Source: Trichomonas tenax (lineage: Eukaryota; Parabasalia; Trichomonadida; Trichomonadidae). Taken from it: a DNA stretch of 33,970 bases. Both the position numbers and the translations under genes were made by a program. How positions within the stretch are numbered: position 1 is the first letter of the stretch; each line of letters begins with the position of its first letter. The DNA is taken from contig JALKBU010000546.1 of the NCBI GenBank assembly GCA_023091735.1, forward strand, positions 1 through 33,970, read 5' to 3'. The notes beneath the pieces were generated by a model. That model was given only the letters and a program-made list of their open reading frames with translations. It was not told the DNA's origin and did no database searches. Of this stretch, positions 20,401-28,949 are shown in pieces.

Positions 20401-23400
20401 GACTATGACTCGCAGTTCGCTCCTCTCTTCTCTGGAAAGCTCTATGACAACATGATCTACTCATACAACGCATCTCTTATTCTCAATAACACTTATGCTG
20501 TCAACATGTCACCCACAACGTCCGGCTCTAAAATGCTCAAACTTGACTGTCCAACATTCTCATTCCCATCCAAGCCAAAGAACGCTTTGTCAAACATCGG
20601 TGGCTCTGTTATCATTTTACCACTCTTCGCTCAGCTCGACATGCCAGTTCTTCCACCAGAAGGACAGCCTGTTAACTATGAGTTCGAGCCGAGGTTCCTT
20701 CCGTCACTTTTGTCATTGCTGTTCTCTATTTTGTCGAAGTCACCAAAGAACCAGCAGAACTTCTTCGAGTTCGATGGCTTTAGAGTTATTGCGTACCTCA
20801 TTTCCAAGTCCAAATTGCAGCACATCACAGACGAAGTCATCACAAAGCTCAAGGAAATCTATCTGTGCATTATGGTTATCGGTCTTGGCTCTCAGATGCT
20901 TCAGTCCATTTTCTTCGATCCTAAGCTCTGGATCTATCTTCCACTTGAGAGGCAGCTCTTCCTCTACAAGACAATCGACGAAATCTTTGAAGGAATGTCC
21001 AGCAAGAGAAGAAACTGGTTCAGCCAGCAAATTTCATTCTCAAAGATCCTCTGCTTGATGAAGGTCTGCTACTGGTCTCAAATGACAGATCCAAACATCA
21101 ACATGGCATTCGAGCCAAAGATAGATCCAATCACAAAGGAAGTCGAAGCAGAAAGACGAGCAGAGATCATGCCACAGATCAGAGAGTGCTTGTGGAAACT
21201 TGCAGACAAAGTCGCTAGAATCAGATTCTCTGTCGGTGATGCAACAACACTTTGCTACCTCGCATTAGATCAGAAGGATCCCGAGCAGACATTCCCAACA
21301 ATCTCTTATCTCATTAGCATGATGAATGAAAGACTTGATGCTTTGCTTCCTGCTTTGAAGACAAACCTCAGATTCAGCAACTTCTTCCCTCTCTTCAATT
21401 CCAACGACCAAAAGTTGAGAGCTCAGGTTTTCCACCTCTTCATACGTGGAAATGCTCTTGCAAAGGACAAGAAGAAGCTGTTCCTTCAGCCATATTCATT
21501 CGAAGAATGGATCAATGGAATCATGTACACAATCTCTCTCGAGAACTCCGACACATTTCTCGCTGATATTATCTATGGCTACTTATTCAATCTTCACGAC
21601 CCGAAGTCTAACTCTGTTATGCCTGCAACAAGAGTTTCTCAGAAGTCAGAATACTCTCAGTACACTATTTCCAATGAGCACATGATTCCGATTTCGTTGA
21701 TGATCATTTCTGGACTTGAAAATTCTGTTGCTCTTCGCTATATCGAAGCATTACATGCTGCTGTCCAGAAGCAACCAAAGATCGTCCAGCAGATCGCAGA
21801 GTGGCGCGTTCCATTCATTATGTTCATCATCTCAAGAGTCAAGGAGGAATCCCCTGAATTCGATGAGGCGACGAAGATTGCTATCGACATTTTGCTCACA
21901 GCCTGTGCTGCTGGAAGCGGTGATACATTCAAGGAGATGTCCTACTTCTTCGCTTACTTCAGCCAGAAGGCAGGATGCGACTATACATTCATCCACAGAG
22001 CCATTCTCTACAGATATGTCACATCCTTCATCACGATGCAGGCATCGAGAGCAATGTTCGATGACATGTTGTCTTCTGTCTGGAACTTCTTGTTCGCTAT
22101 TCCATCCACATCTAAGTTCTACAGCGCATTACAGAACGACGAGCGTAAGTTCAAGAGCTACAACTTCAAGGAGCTGCAACAGCTGCACTTGAGCATGACT
22201 CCAATCGAGATCAGTTACTGCTATGCGACAAGGACGACAATCGAAGGTGTCTGGGAAGATGCAATCCTTGCTAACAACATGATCGCCAAGATGCGTCTGT
22301 TCACACTCAATCACGACCAGAAGGTAATGATGGCGTTCGTTTTGGGAAGAGGTTTAAGCCACGAGCAGCACTTTATGGACTTCGCAAGATTCATCAGAGA
22401 TATTACATCAACGATTACAGGAACAACAGTTCACGATGCTCAGATCTTAATTAACTACATGAGTGGTCTCATCAAGACATACCTCTACACGAACAATGAC
22501 CACCAGAGCCACCTCTATCTTCAGGAAGACTCTCAAGCATTCGCTAAGATCATCCATCAGCAATTCAAAGAGTCAACAAAGTGGGGATCTTCTGTCTATT
22601 CTTTCGATGCTGGATTCATTTCTTCTGGACACAACTTTGCTCACGAGATCCTCATGGAGTTCGCTAAGATTGAAAAGAGTGTCGATAACTCTATCTCAAA
22701 GATGGAGCATGACGCCAACGACTTCTTCGAGAAGAATGCCAAGGCCAACCAGAAATACATCCAGATCTCATCCAAGTTCAACAATGATGACTCCAACATG
22801 AAACTTGATGCTCGCTCAGAGCAGGTCAAGGCTAAGATGGCATTCATCTCTACAGATATCACCAGCGCCAACCAGAAAGGCCAGAACATCTACACAAGGC
22901 TTTGGCACTCCCTCGGTTACGGTACAGGTATCTGGAAGTCTCCAGAAGTCACAACGTCACCGAAGTGGCAGCTTTCCAATCACATTACAAGAAACGGAAG
23001 GCGCGGAAGGTTGACTATGAACTACAACTTCGATGATCACAAGAACGCATCACTCCTTCGCGATCTTGGTAACCCAGCGGATGCCGCCGAGCAGTACAAG
23101 AAGCACATGCAGGAATTAAGAGTCACAAGCTTCTCAGACAACTCCGGTGTCACAATGGTACCAGAAGACAGCAAGTTATTCGAGAAGGAAGAAAACGACA
23201 TGGACTACTTGCTCAAGATCGAAGCTAAGCTTATCAGGATGCGCAAAGTTTACAGTGGTAACTTGATTGTTTATAAGAACTTCACCATATTCGAGAGCAC
23301 CGATAAAGACAACAAGACATTCAGGATGGGCAACATCGAGATCAGATACATCTTCTTGAGGCAGTATCTTCTTGTTGACTCAGCCATCGAAATATTCTCC

Positions 23401-25269
23401 ACAAAGACTTCGTTCTACTTGGACTTCAATTTCGGTGTCAGAGATAAAGTTCTCGCTGTTCTCCAGCCATTGTGCATCAAGGCGAGATTTGTTCAGAGAA
23501 AGAAGGAAGATATCAAGGTCCTTGTCGACAAAGCAACAGACAAATGGCAGAGGAACAAACTCTCCAACTTCGAGTACTTGATGAAACTCAACATCTTCGC
23601 TGGCAGATCATACAACGATTTGTCTAAATATCCTGTTTACCCATGGATCTTGCAGGACTACAAATCTGCAACACTCGATCTTTCAAAGCCAGAAGTCTAC
23701 AGAGATCTCTCAAAGCCAATCGGTGCAATCAACAACGGCAGACTTTCTTCTCTCGAGGAAAGATTCACTGATGCTGACAGCTTCGAAGATATGTTCCTTT
23801 ACGGTTCATTCTACTCTTCTGCTGCTGTCGTCATTGGTTATCTTATCAGAATCGAGCCATTCACATCTCTCCACATCGAATTGCAGAGTGGAAAGTTCGA
23901 TATCTCGGACAGACTCTTCAGAGGCATCCAGAACGCTTGGGAGTGCTGCAACAAGGTCGCAATGGACTTCCGAGAGCTCATCCCGGAGTTCTTCTACTTC
24001 CCAGACTTCTTGCTCAACTCCAATGAATTCGATCTCGGCAAATCATGCTGCGATGTCGTCCTTCCACCATGGGCAAAAAGCGCTGAAGACTTCATCACAA
24101 AGAACTCCGCTGCTCTCGAATCTCCATTTGTTTCTCAAAACCTTCCAAGATGGATTGACCTCATCTTCGGCGTCACATCACGTGGTGAAGGCGCACGTCA
24201 AGTCAAGAACATTTATTCTAAGAACTTCTACGACACATCAGTCACTCCTGAAGTTATGAGCACACCGCATCTTCTTGCTTTCGCCAGAGAATACGCAGCA
24301 TGCTTCGGCAGTGCTGGTTATCAGTTGTTCACTGAGCTACATAAGTCAAAGATTGTCCCACTCCAGAGCTTCCCATCGCCGAAGTTCACTGAATCATACA
24401 GACTCTCCGAATACCCAATTGTATCTGTTGGCAGCGTTGGCACATCTGTTGTTGGCATTGACTCCGCCATGACTGTCAACATATTCGATACCCAGACAAA
24501 GAGCTTCAACAAGTACAGTCTTCCATCGAATGTTCCACCAGAGTTCGTCGACATCAGCCTCGAATCACAGCTGATCAAGATTCTCAAGGATGCCATTGTA
24601 TTCACGTACACGTGGTCACCGCATATCACTGTTGCTGATCTTAAGACAGGAAACATCATCTGGACAAAGAAGTACCACAACATGCCTGTCGCATGCTTAA
24701 CGGCCGACAAGCACCTCATTGTTTCATCATCCAGCGATTGCACAGTTCAGATCAAACACAAGCATAGAATATTCACACTGACAAAGCACAGATCAAGTGT
24801 TAAATGCGTCGCTTTCTCAGTCAACGCTGATGCAATGATCTCTGCTTCCATCGATGGTGACATCATCTTGTTCAATATGTCCAGCGAAAAGGATGCACAC
24901 TCATACAAGATCTCTGGTGTCCCAATCTTCTGCGGCGTCTCTGATATGGGTCTTTCTGCCGTTATTTTCTACAACGAGATCTACAAAGTTATTTTCTTTG
25001 ATGCAAACCTTCTTTGGCCAGCAACTGTTGAACTCAACGGAATTGTTGATTCACTCTGTGTATTCGCTTCTCCAGATGGTTTCTCTTATGCAGCCATCGC
25101 TATCAGAGGCAGTGGAATCTACATCTACAACATCCAGAACGCAAAGAATGTCGCACAGTTGGATGGCGATGCAACATCATTGGCATATGACAAGAAGACA
25201 GGCCGATTAATCAGAGGTTCGCCAAAGGGTGAAATCTCACTTGTTAGTATTGTTAATGCAGTTATCTAA
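17449..25269 (+). CDS. BEACH-WD40 protein (neurobeachin/LYST-like)
   Basis: This intact 2606-residue protein belongs to the BEACH family, scaffolds in membrane traffic, lysosome size control and autophagy. Residues about 20-800 are helical, armadillo-like repeats. About 815-972 is a concanavalin-like (LamG-type) domain as in neurobeachin and WDFY3 (FTFMCEVKFR through LGSFALFGYAIS). Another helical region follows. About 1925-2007 is the PH-like domain. About 2030-2270 is BEACH, with the classic blocks LSNFEYLMKLNIFAGRSYND, YPVYPWIL, YRDLSKPIGA, LIRIEPFTS, LIPEFFYFPDFLLNSN, LPPWAKSAEDF and RWIDLIFG. Residues about 2325-2606 are WD40 repeats (HRSSVKCVAFSVNADAMISA). The first 18 codons are AT-rich, and MNDFVPTFFP at 17503 could be the true start. 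Codons become visibly more GC-rich from about 19800 on. Confidence 0.95.
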   Translation: MIKNDKMQINKKCDIKIIMNDFVPTFFPKRLSEDEKPYLNDCILAFCISSESEEFYLSYDKDFITLIIDEMKVDQRMDYLALLFGFVDYLDKEFDDNNPVLYIRKLYSFSYFAGPLITYDSPKYFNELANIFEILIETLPFRPELTDIVLGAINYALFAITPRLRDSKMRQSDVALIVKTALIMKDKTVVTMRKKLVEFLYNAIFCFNGEKNTDDIYQEVVKTLAAVIRNNFEIEFNYMAFLTHLVSLLASDFTNESKIATFILISTFSEKHPEIVDFVLDAQNLDIISRFAAQIIDHYIPSPAIHTSIRPYVGNINNKVRDIGLPKSYKFDPQPPKPNIRPYERPPKFAIKPLSAIFQAIVKLCSSSTSKSTKSLELIARLLISDKSLGVAQFSARVLYYVTISPEIMNVVHPILASIFEVGFLFYNDPDIIDFSLRYFPKLLSNNKISVELYMSALEIFIISAQEYALTPYINELVQIAMISDLACFHFAFEALETTKAISVILLNFVSCLWGDNTEDIKIKIIENLTLFLELLNNFFYQQKIAQVMIQSKDFIGCIIQISYARRLVEFSGAVLIGSLRKLKKTDQTLLQIFQYFVSMLKDGEPQHVRYILRLFLNAYPENSIELSSILTQTTFIQEMINFASRSPEDIDIVFRVYTACSNDSTSPIFNSLSKVISEEYAVKIADDLFENNFKNAIPSLSVLYDILGTKQKQVFIERVLICCRSSEKTTIEINSSNLPAKAIATIHEYRLKDDIDGLFELLCYFIAFIGQRSLKSSDLLSLIQTLSPLPGNFRPKFTIRILNTLQTIFESGYIIPTSLFKLNGNPMLIPDFPLKQPLTEFTFMCEVKFRCTKGNLIRIFSSNSAALSFDLDKNALAITQRDTSGSAVRGAFKTEFAKSQWNKLTITYKNSAFSLFLRGEKREVLMAKDIAMENALTKTSLGANLTADLGSFALFGYAISDEECQLLYKFPLVPCAFSPAEADDYDSQFAPLFSGKLYDNMIYSYNASLILNNTYAVNMSPTTSGSKMLKLDCPTFSFPSKPKNALSNIGGSVIILPLFAQLDMPVLPPEGQPVNYEFEPRFLPSLLSLLFSILSKSPKNQQNFFEFDGFRVIAYLISKSKLQHITDEVITKLKEIYLCIMVIGLGSQMLQSIFFDPKLWIYLPLERQLFLYKTIDEIFEGMSSKRRNWFSQQISFSKILCLMKVCYWSQMTDPNINMAFEPKIDPITKEVEAERRAEIMPQIRECLWKLADKVARIRFSVGDATTLCYLALDQKDPEQTFPTISYLISMMNERLDALLPALKTNLRFSNFFPLFNSNDQKLRAQVFHLFIRGNALAKDKKKLFLQPYSFEEWINGIMYTISLENSDTFLADIIYGYLFNLHDPKSNSVMPATRVSQKSEYSQYTISNEHMIPISLMIISGLENSVALRYIEALHAAVQKQPKIVQQIAEWRVPFIMFIISRVKEESPEFDEATKIAIDILLTACAAGSGDTFKEMSYFFAYFSQKAGCDYTFIHRAILYRYVTSFITMQASRAMFDDMLSSVWNFLFAIPSTSKFYSALQNDERKFKSYNFKELQQLHLSMTPIEISYCYATRTTIEGVWEDAILANNMIAKMRLFTLNHDQKVMMAFVLGRGLSHEQHFMDFARFIRDITSTITGTTVHDAQILINYMSGLIKTYLYTNNDHQSHLYLQEDSQAFAKIIHQQFKESTKWGSSVYSFDAGFISSGHNFAHEILMEFAKIEKSVDNSISKMEHDANDFFEKNAKANQKYIQISSKFNNDDSNMKLDARSEQVKAKMAFISTDITSANQKGQNIYTRLWHSLGYGTGIWKSPEVTTSPKWQLSNHITRNGRRGRLTMNYNFDDHKNASLLRDLGNPADAAEQYKKHMQELRVTSFSDNSGVTMVPEDSKLFEKEENDMDYLLKIEAKLIRMRKVYSGNLIVYKNFTIFESTDKDNKTFRMGNIEIRYIFLRQYLLVDSAIEIFSTKTSFYLDFNFGVRDKVLAVLQPLCIKARFVQRKKEDIKVLVDKATDKWQRNKLSNFEYLMKLNIFAGRSYNDLSKYPVYPWILQDYKSATLDLSKPEVYRDLSKPIGAINNGRLSSLEERFTDADSFEDMFLYGSFYSSAAVVIGYLIRIEPFTSLHIELQSGKFDISDRLFRGIQNAWECCNKVAMDFRELIPEFFYFPDFLLNSNEFDLGKSCCDVVLPPWAKSAEDFITKNSAALESPFVSQNLPRWIDLIFGVTSRGEGARQVKNIYSKNFYDTSVTPEVMSTPHLLAFAREYAACFGSAGYQLFTELHKSKIVPLQSFPSPKFTESYRLSEYPIVSVGSVGTSVVGIDSAMTVNIFDTQTKSFNKYSLPSNVPPEFVDISLESQLIKILKDAIVFTYTWSPHITVADLKTGNIIWTKKYHNMPVACLTADKHLIVSSSSDCTVQIKHKHRIFTLTKHRSSVKCVAFSVNADAMISASIDGDIILFNMSSEKDAHSYKISGVPIFCGVSDMGLSAVIFYNEIYKVIFFDANLLWPATVELNGIVDSLCVFASPDGFSYAAIAIRGSGIYIYNIQNAKNVAQLDGDATSLAYDKKTGRLIRGSPKGEISLVSIVNAVI

Positions 25270-25335
25270 TTTGTTTATTGTTAATTTTATTGTTTTATAT
25301 ATATGTGATAAAAATATGTATTTATTTTGCTATTT

Positions 25336-25821
25336 TTAAAATCCATTTTGTTTTAGCCATTTCTCGATTTCACCACGAGAATTACTTGCACGAGGACCTC
25401 GTATCGCGAGTCCATTTGCAACTTTTGCTTTATTGCAGATTCTTTTGATGTCATCGACTTCAGATCCCAATGAACTTCCTTCGTGAGTGACGAAAGGAAG
25501 AATTGTTTTTCCTTCGAATTTATAATTCTCCAGAAATGTGAATGTTGCCATTGGAAATGTTCCCCACCAGCACGGATTTCCAATAATGATGACGTCATAC
25601 TTTTCTGCATCAGCAAGTTCGTTTATTAGCTTCGGTCTGAAGTTTTTCTTTTGCTCATTTTGCGCTTGTTGAGTTAATGAATGATAATCACTTGGATAGC
25701 GATTAACTCCTTTAATCTCATATAATGTTCCTCCAACAATGGAGTGTATTATATCGGCGGCTGCCTTAGTATTTCCTCCATAAGAAAAATAGGCAACGAG
25801 AACATTTTTCGCACTCGACAT
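25336..25821 (-). CDS. Flavodoxin-like FMN protein
   Basis: The product is 161 residues, a single flavodoxin domain that would bind FMN and carry electrons or act in redox repair. The phosphate-binding loop YFSYGGNTKAAA is at residues 11-22 after a first strand KNVLVA. The aromatic FMN loop is NPCWWGTFPMATFTFLE. A later segment, PFVTHEGSSLGSEVDDIKRIC, is typical of the flavodoxin_4 type found mostly in bacteria, so an origin by transfer is likely but unproven. The frame is open 15 codons further upstream to an ATG at 25866, but the ATG at 25821 is preferred: an initiator match lies only 9 bases upstream and the domain begins at once. The gene faces the BEACH gene, the two stops being 66 bases apart. 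Confidence 0.92.
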   Translation of the reverse strand: MSSAKNVLVAYFSYGGNTKAAADIIHSIVGGTLYEIKGVNRYPSDYHSLTQQAQNEQKKNFRPKLINELADAEKYDVIIIGNPCWWGTFPMATFTFLENYKFEGKTILPFVTHEGSSLGSEVDDIKRICNKAKVANGLAIRGPRASNSRGEIEKWLKQNGF

Positions 25822-25826
25822 CAATA

Positions 25827-25832
25827 AAATGA
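25827..25832 (-). promoter_or_regulatory. Putative initiator (TCATTT) of the flavodoxin gene
   Basis: Read on the minus strand, CTTCATTTTATTG precedes the ATG at 25821. TCATTT matches the trichomonad initiator, and its A at 25830 would give a 9-base leader, the short distance typical of these protists. This decides the start codon and places the upstream ATG at 25866 outside the transcript. Confidence 0.6.
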
Positions 25833-25866
25833 AGTCAAGTAAAATTTTTCCATCTGAAAATATCAT

Positions 25867-26090
25867 AAAATGATTTTTAATTCTATTTTTAAATTATATT
25901 CCTCGAAATATTAATAATGAAACATCCGAGTATAAATTCTGAAAATTATTCATTTCATTTTTTGAAAAATCGATTTTAAAGAAAATGATTTAATAAAATA
26001 AAACCTATAGGAGTTGTATATAATGCGAAATATGTTTATAATGTTTAGAATTTGAGTTTTTTGTTAAGGTTATGTAATTTGAATTCCACC
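25867..26090. other. Short AT-rich spacer
   Basis: Between the flavodoxin gene and the terminal-repeat element. No gene or motif seen. Confidence 0.4.
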
Positions 26091-26121
26091 TATGATACCC
26101 AGTTTCACAATACTTTAGCCA
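26091..26121 (+). repeat. Left terminal inverted repeat
   Basis: Begins TATGATACCCAGTTTCACAA. Its reverse complement matches 27401-27431 except at two bases. A C-rich stretch (CTCCCCTGCC) follows inward. Confidence 0.7.
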
Positions 26122-27191
26122 CTCCCCTGCCTTTTTGGGTGTTTACATGTCATATTGTCAGATTCATTTTTTAATGGATGGTTCAACGCTGTTTACCCCA
26201 AACTCATATGTAAACTGCAAGCTGAGGCTTTTCCGCATGAATTAACGCATACCATGCAATACATGAGTACCAATAAACTTCAAAAAATCAGCTCATAAAT
26301 TACGTAATTTCTTCATATCTCAGAAATTCATACGATGATCATTAATTTTGACTTCAAGTTCTCCAAATAAATTGTATACATTATCCACTTCTGTAATAAA
26401 AATATTATCATACCGTTAACAATTTTAGGTCCAAAATTATTCAATCACGAAAAACAATAATTTCTCATATTTGAGTGCAGAATCGCAAAATACAGGCAAA
26501 TCCTAGCACCTCCATACACAGAACATCAATCAAATCCTACAAAACATTGAAATTTTACTGATGATTTTAACAAAATAATGATGATTACGCTTATTCATGT
26601 AAATTTAATTCTTTCATTGTTATTAGTATCATACAATGAATCATCTGCTTAATTATAACTACTAAAGCAATATATAAATAAATTCTCATATCAGATCTTA
26701 GTAAAAACTTTAATATAATTCATTGGATGTATTTGAAATTAAATATTTTCATGATGTGGAACATTTTCACTATGTAATACTCCTTAATCTAACGTTTTTC
26801 AAAAATGAATGAAAAAAATTGAAAATATCTATTTGAATGATTTGCTCAATCAGCATTCATTATGTAATAATTATAAAATCCAAGTCATTATTTGGATTTT
26901 ATTTTCACCCTCTTAAATGTTTGAAGACAATGAATCTTTTGTTTACATCAGAGAAATTTTTTTCAGCATATTTGAGTCATTCTAACTAATAATATAAATA
27001 GTATCCACTAACCATGGAGAAATGATATTCAATTAAAGGCATGATAAATGAACTAATAATAAATTTCAATATGTAATTTTCCTGCCGGATGAGCAGGATA
27101 TGGTATTTTTTGACATCACTATACCATGTATATCTTATATATAATGCATTTCATGGTATTTAAAATATATTTTTTTTTTGACAAAAATAAA

Positions 27192-27263
27192 AAGGCTTTC
27201 CCGGAATCGAACCAATGGTACATGTAATCTTTAGCATTAATTAAACCACTTCACCACAATTCA
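27192..27263 (-). pseudogene. tRNA-like sequence with intact A and B boxes
   Basis: On the minus strand TGGTGAAGTGG (27256-27246) is a perfect A box and GGTTCGATTCC (27213-27203) a perfect B box. The 32 bases between them are the normal tRNA distance, and a T-rich pol III terminator (TTTTTATTTTTG) follows. The middle contains CTAAAGA, a possible anticodon loop (AAA). However, only three of seven acceptor pairs form, the anticodon stem hardly pairs and the T stem has only two Watson-Crick pairs. It is therefore a tRNA pseudogene or a tRNA-derived short retroelement rather than a working tRNA. Confidence 0.6.
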
Positions 27264-27377
27264 ACATTCACAATTTTTCAATAGTGACACTAAAAATCTT
27301 GTTTACAGAAAGGTGAATCAAAAAAGGAAAAAACGCACCAACGCTGTTTCGAACAAGCAAACTTTAATCAAAATTCC

Positions 27378-27431
27378 TAATACCCCCTGCTTTAGACCTC
27401 TGGCTAAAGTATTGTGAAACAGGGTATTATA
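27378..27431 (+). repeat. Right end of the element: terminal repeat within a palindrome
   Basis: The right terminal repeat (27401-27431) is also the right arm of a local inverted repeat: TAATACCCCCTG at 27379-27390 pairs with CAGGGTATTA at 27420-27429, and CTTTAG pairs with CTAAAG inside it. The left end lacks this extra arm. Confidence 0.55.
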
Positions 27432-27514
27432 CTAAGATAATCATTTTGATTTCGAAAATTTTCTTTAAGTTTCGTCAAAAGTACAGAGGTTCGAAAGCGA
27501 TAAAAAGTATTTTG

Positions 27515-27520
27515 TCACTT
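27515..27520 (+). promoter_or_regulatory. Putative initiator (TCACTT) of the Gly-rich gene
   Basis: TGTCACTTTTTGAG precedes ATG 27532. The initiator A at 27517 gives a 15-base leader, within the normal trichomonad range, so the decayed gene kept its promoter core. Confidence 0.45.
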
Positions 27521-27531
27521 TTTGAGTTTTC

Positions 27532-28498
27532 ATGGTAATCAATTTCAGTGTATTACGAGTTATACAATGCAGAGAACTATACTCTCAATGTTAAATACAT
27601 TGATGGACAGTATATATTCTATCCGCCAGGTAAATCAAAATGGAATGAAAGCACAGCATATTATGTAAAATTCTCATCTGGAAAATACAGACTTGAAGCA
27701 TGAGGTTTGGTATATTATGGTGGGTATTCAGCGGGAACAATAATATTTGAAAATGATACCGAATTATATTTTGTAATTGGATATCAAGGAAATTTCAACG
27801 CTATTGTAGGCCTTGCTGGGATATACGTTCAGCCTGGTGGAGCCAATGACATTAGACTGAATTACACTGGAAATTGGAGTGATGATATTTCTGTAAGATC
27901 ACGAATACTTGTCGCGGGCGGATCTGGATCTTGTGAATGGGAAAATTGCTACCAAGGCTCTGGAAATGGCTTTGAGGGCCACAGGGCTTTGTACTTGAAT
28001 GGTTGCAATGTGTATGAGTTAACTGGCAGAAGTCAGACTGCAGGAGGATATAGAAATACAACCTATTCTTTCTATGGCATGTACAAAGGTGCTTTTGGAT
28101 ATTCGATAATGTGCACTAATGTCTGTGACATAGGAGGAATTGGTGGAGGAGGTTATTATGGAGGTGCTTATACTTATATTGCTGGTCCTGGAAGTGGAGG
28201 GCCTGGATTCGTGAGTGGAATGGAAGGTTGCAATGCAATCATCTCAGAAGATGATCCATCGCCTTCAAATCAATCGACTCACTACTCAGGCCTCAAATTC
28301 ATTGCGCCAACAATGCAGAGAAGAAACACGACAATGCAACTTCACAAATCGAAGTATGCTTATGGACTTGGAAACGTTGGCCAAGGCGCAGTTCGAATCA
28401 CGATTATCAATGAATACATCAACATATGCAACGGACTTCATGCGAAATTCCAGTTCACAAGCCTGCATGTTTTCATTCATATGTTTGATAACTCGTGA
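27532..28498 (+). pseudogene. Gly-rich (ALK-type glycine-rich domain) surface protein, degraded
   Basis: This belongs to the glycine-rich domain family common in trichomonads (like the glycine-rich region of ALK/LTK). The family signature KYRLEAWG is readable except that its Trp codon is TGA at 27701-27703; then follow GGYSAGTIIF, ELYFVIGYQG, SRILVAGGSG and the glycine-rich IGGIGGGGYYGGAYTY and GPGSGGPGF. The frame from TTG 27707 is open to TGA 28496-28498. Upstream the same frame is open back to about 27539 (VYYELYNAENYTLNV), while ATG 27532 lies in another frame, so one indel near 27545 is also needed. I see no C-terminal membrane segment; the last part is FTSLHVFIHMFDNS. Confidence 0.75.
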
Positions 28499-28949
28499 AA
28501 GTACTATATATGTATATATTTTAAAAACAACTTTGATTTAAACTCTATAACGAAACCAAATTTTTTTTCTTTCTTTTCTTTATTTCTTTCTTTTAGATGA
28601 TTATAAAATTTATATATAACAATACTAACATCAAATTGTTCAATTTGAAAATGAACATGACTAAGAAAATGAAGTTTCTAGAGTCATCAAATGATTTTCT
28701 ACGAGTTTCGTCAATTCAAGATATGATCTTATAGACGTGCTCTATATGATAATTCTTTAAATTATTGTTTTTATTTTGAAATGAAGACAAACAGATCAAA
28801 TTAAATTATCCGAGAAATTAAAATATTTTTTGAAAAATATAAAATGAAAAGCAAGTGATACATTATTTGCAAAAAGTGAAACTACAATCGTGTATATAAT
28901 GAACATATCAAAATTTTCAAAACCAAAAAAATTCTCAAAAAAAAAATAA
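28499..28949. other. AT-rich intergenic region
   Basis: Contains a pyrimidine-rich stretch at 28561-28595 (T and C only, with few exceptions) and an A-run just before the next ATG (28938-28947). A minus-strand frame at 28796-29026 is composition only. No gene seen. Confidence 0.45.

Larger units (their letters stand above)
26091..27431. mobile_element. Non-coding element with 31-bp terminal inverted repeats
   Basis: The ends are inverted copies of each other: 26091-26121 and 27401-27431 match at 29 of 31 positions, core TTTCACAATACTTTAGCCA. Both outer ends carry TA, as expected for a TA target duplication of Tc1/mariner-type elements. The total of about 1.34 kb is also the usual size of a mariner. 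Yet no frame of even 60 codons exists inside, and I found no trace of a DDE transposase, so it is either a long non-autonomous element or two end fragments around unrelated DNA. The interior holds a tRNA-like sequence at 27192-27263 and a small hairpin, CCTGC to GCAGG, near 27082. The neighbours are intact on the left (flavodoxin) and decayed on the right. Confidence 0.55.

Noticed and set aside
19883..24743. Several Ser-rich frames on both strands inside the BEACH gene
   Set aside because: All are shadow frames of the conserved 2606-residue coding region.
27192..27263. A working tRNA gene
   Set aside because: The boxes are perfect, but only three of seven acceptor pairs and almost no anticodon stem form.
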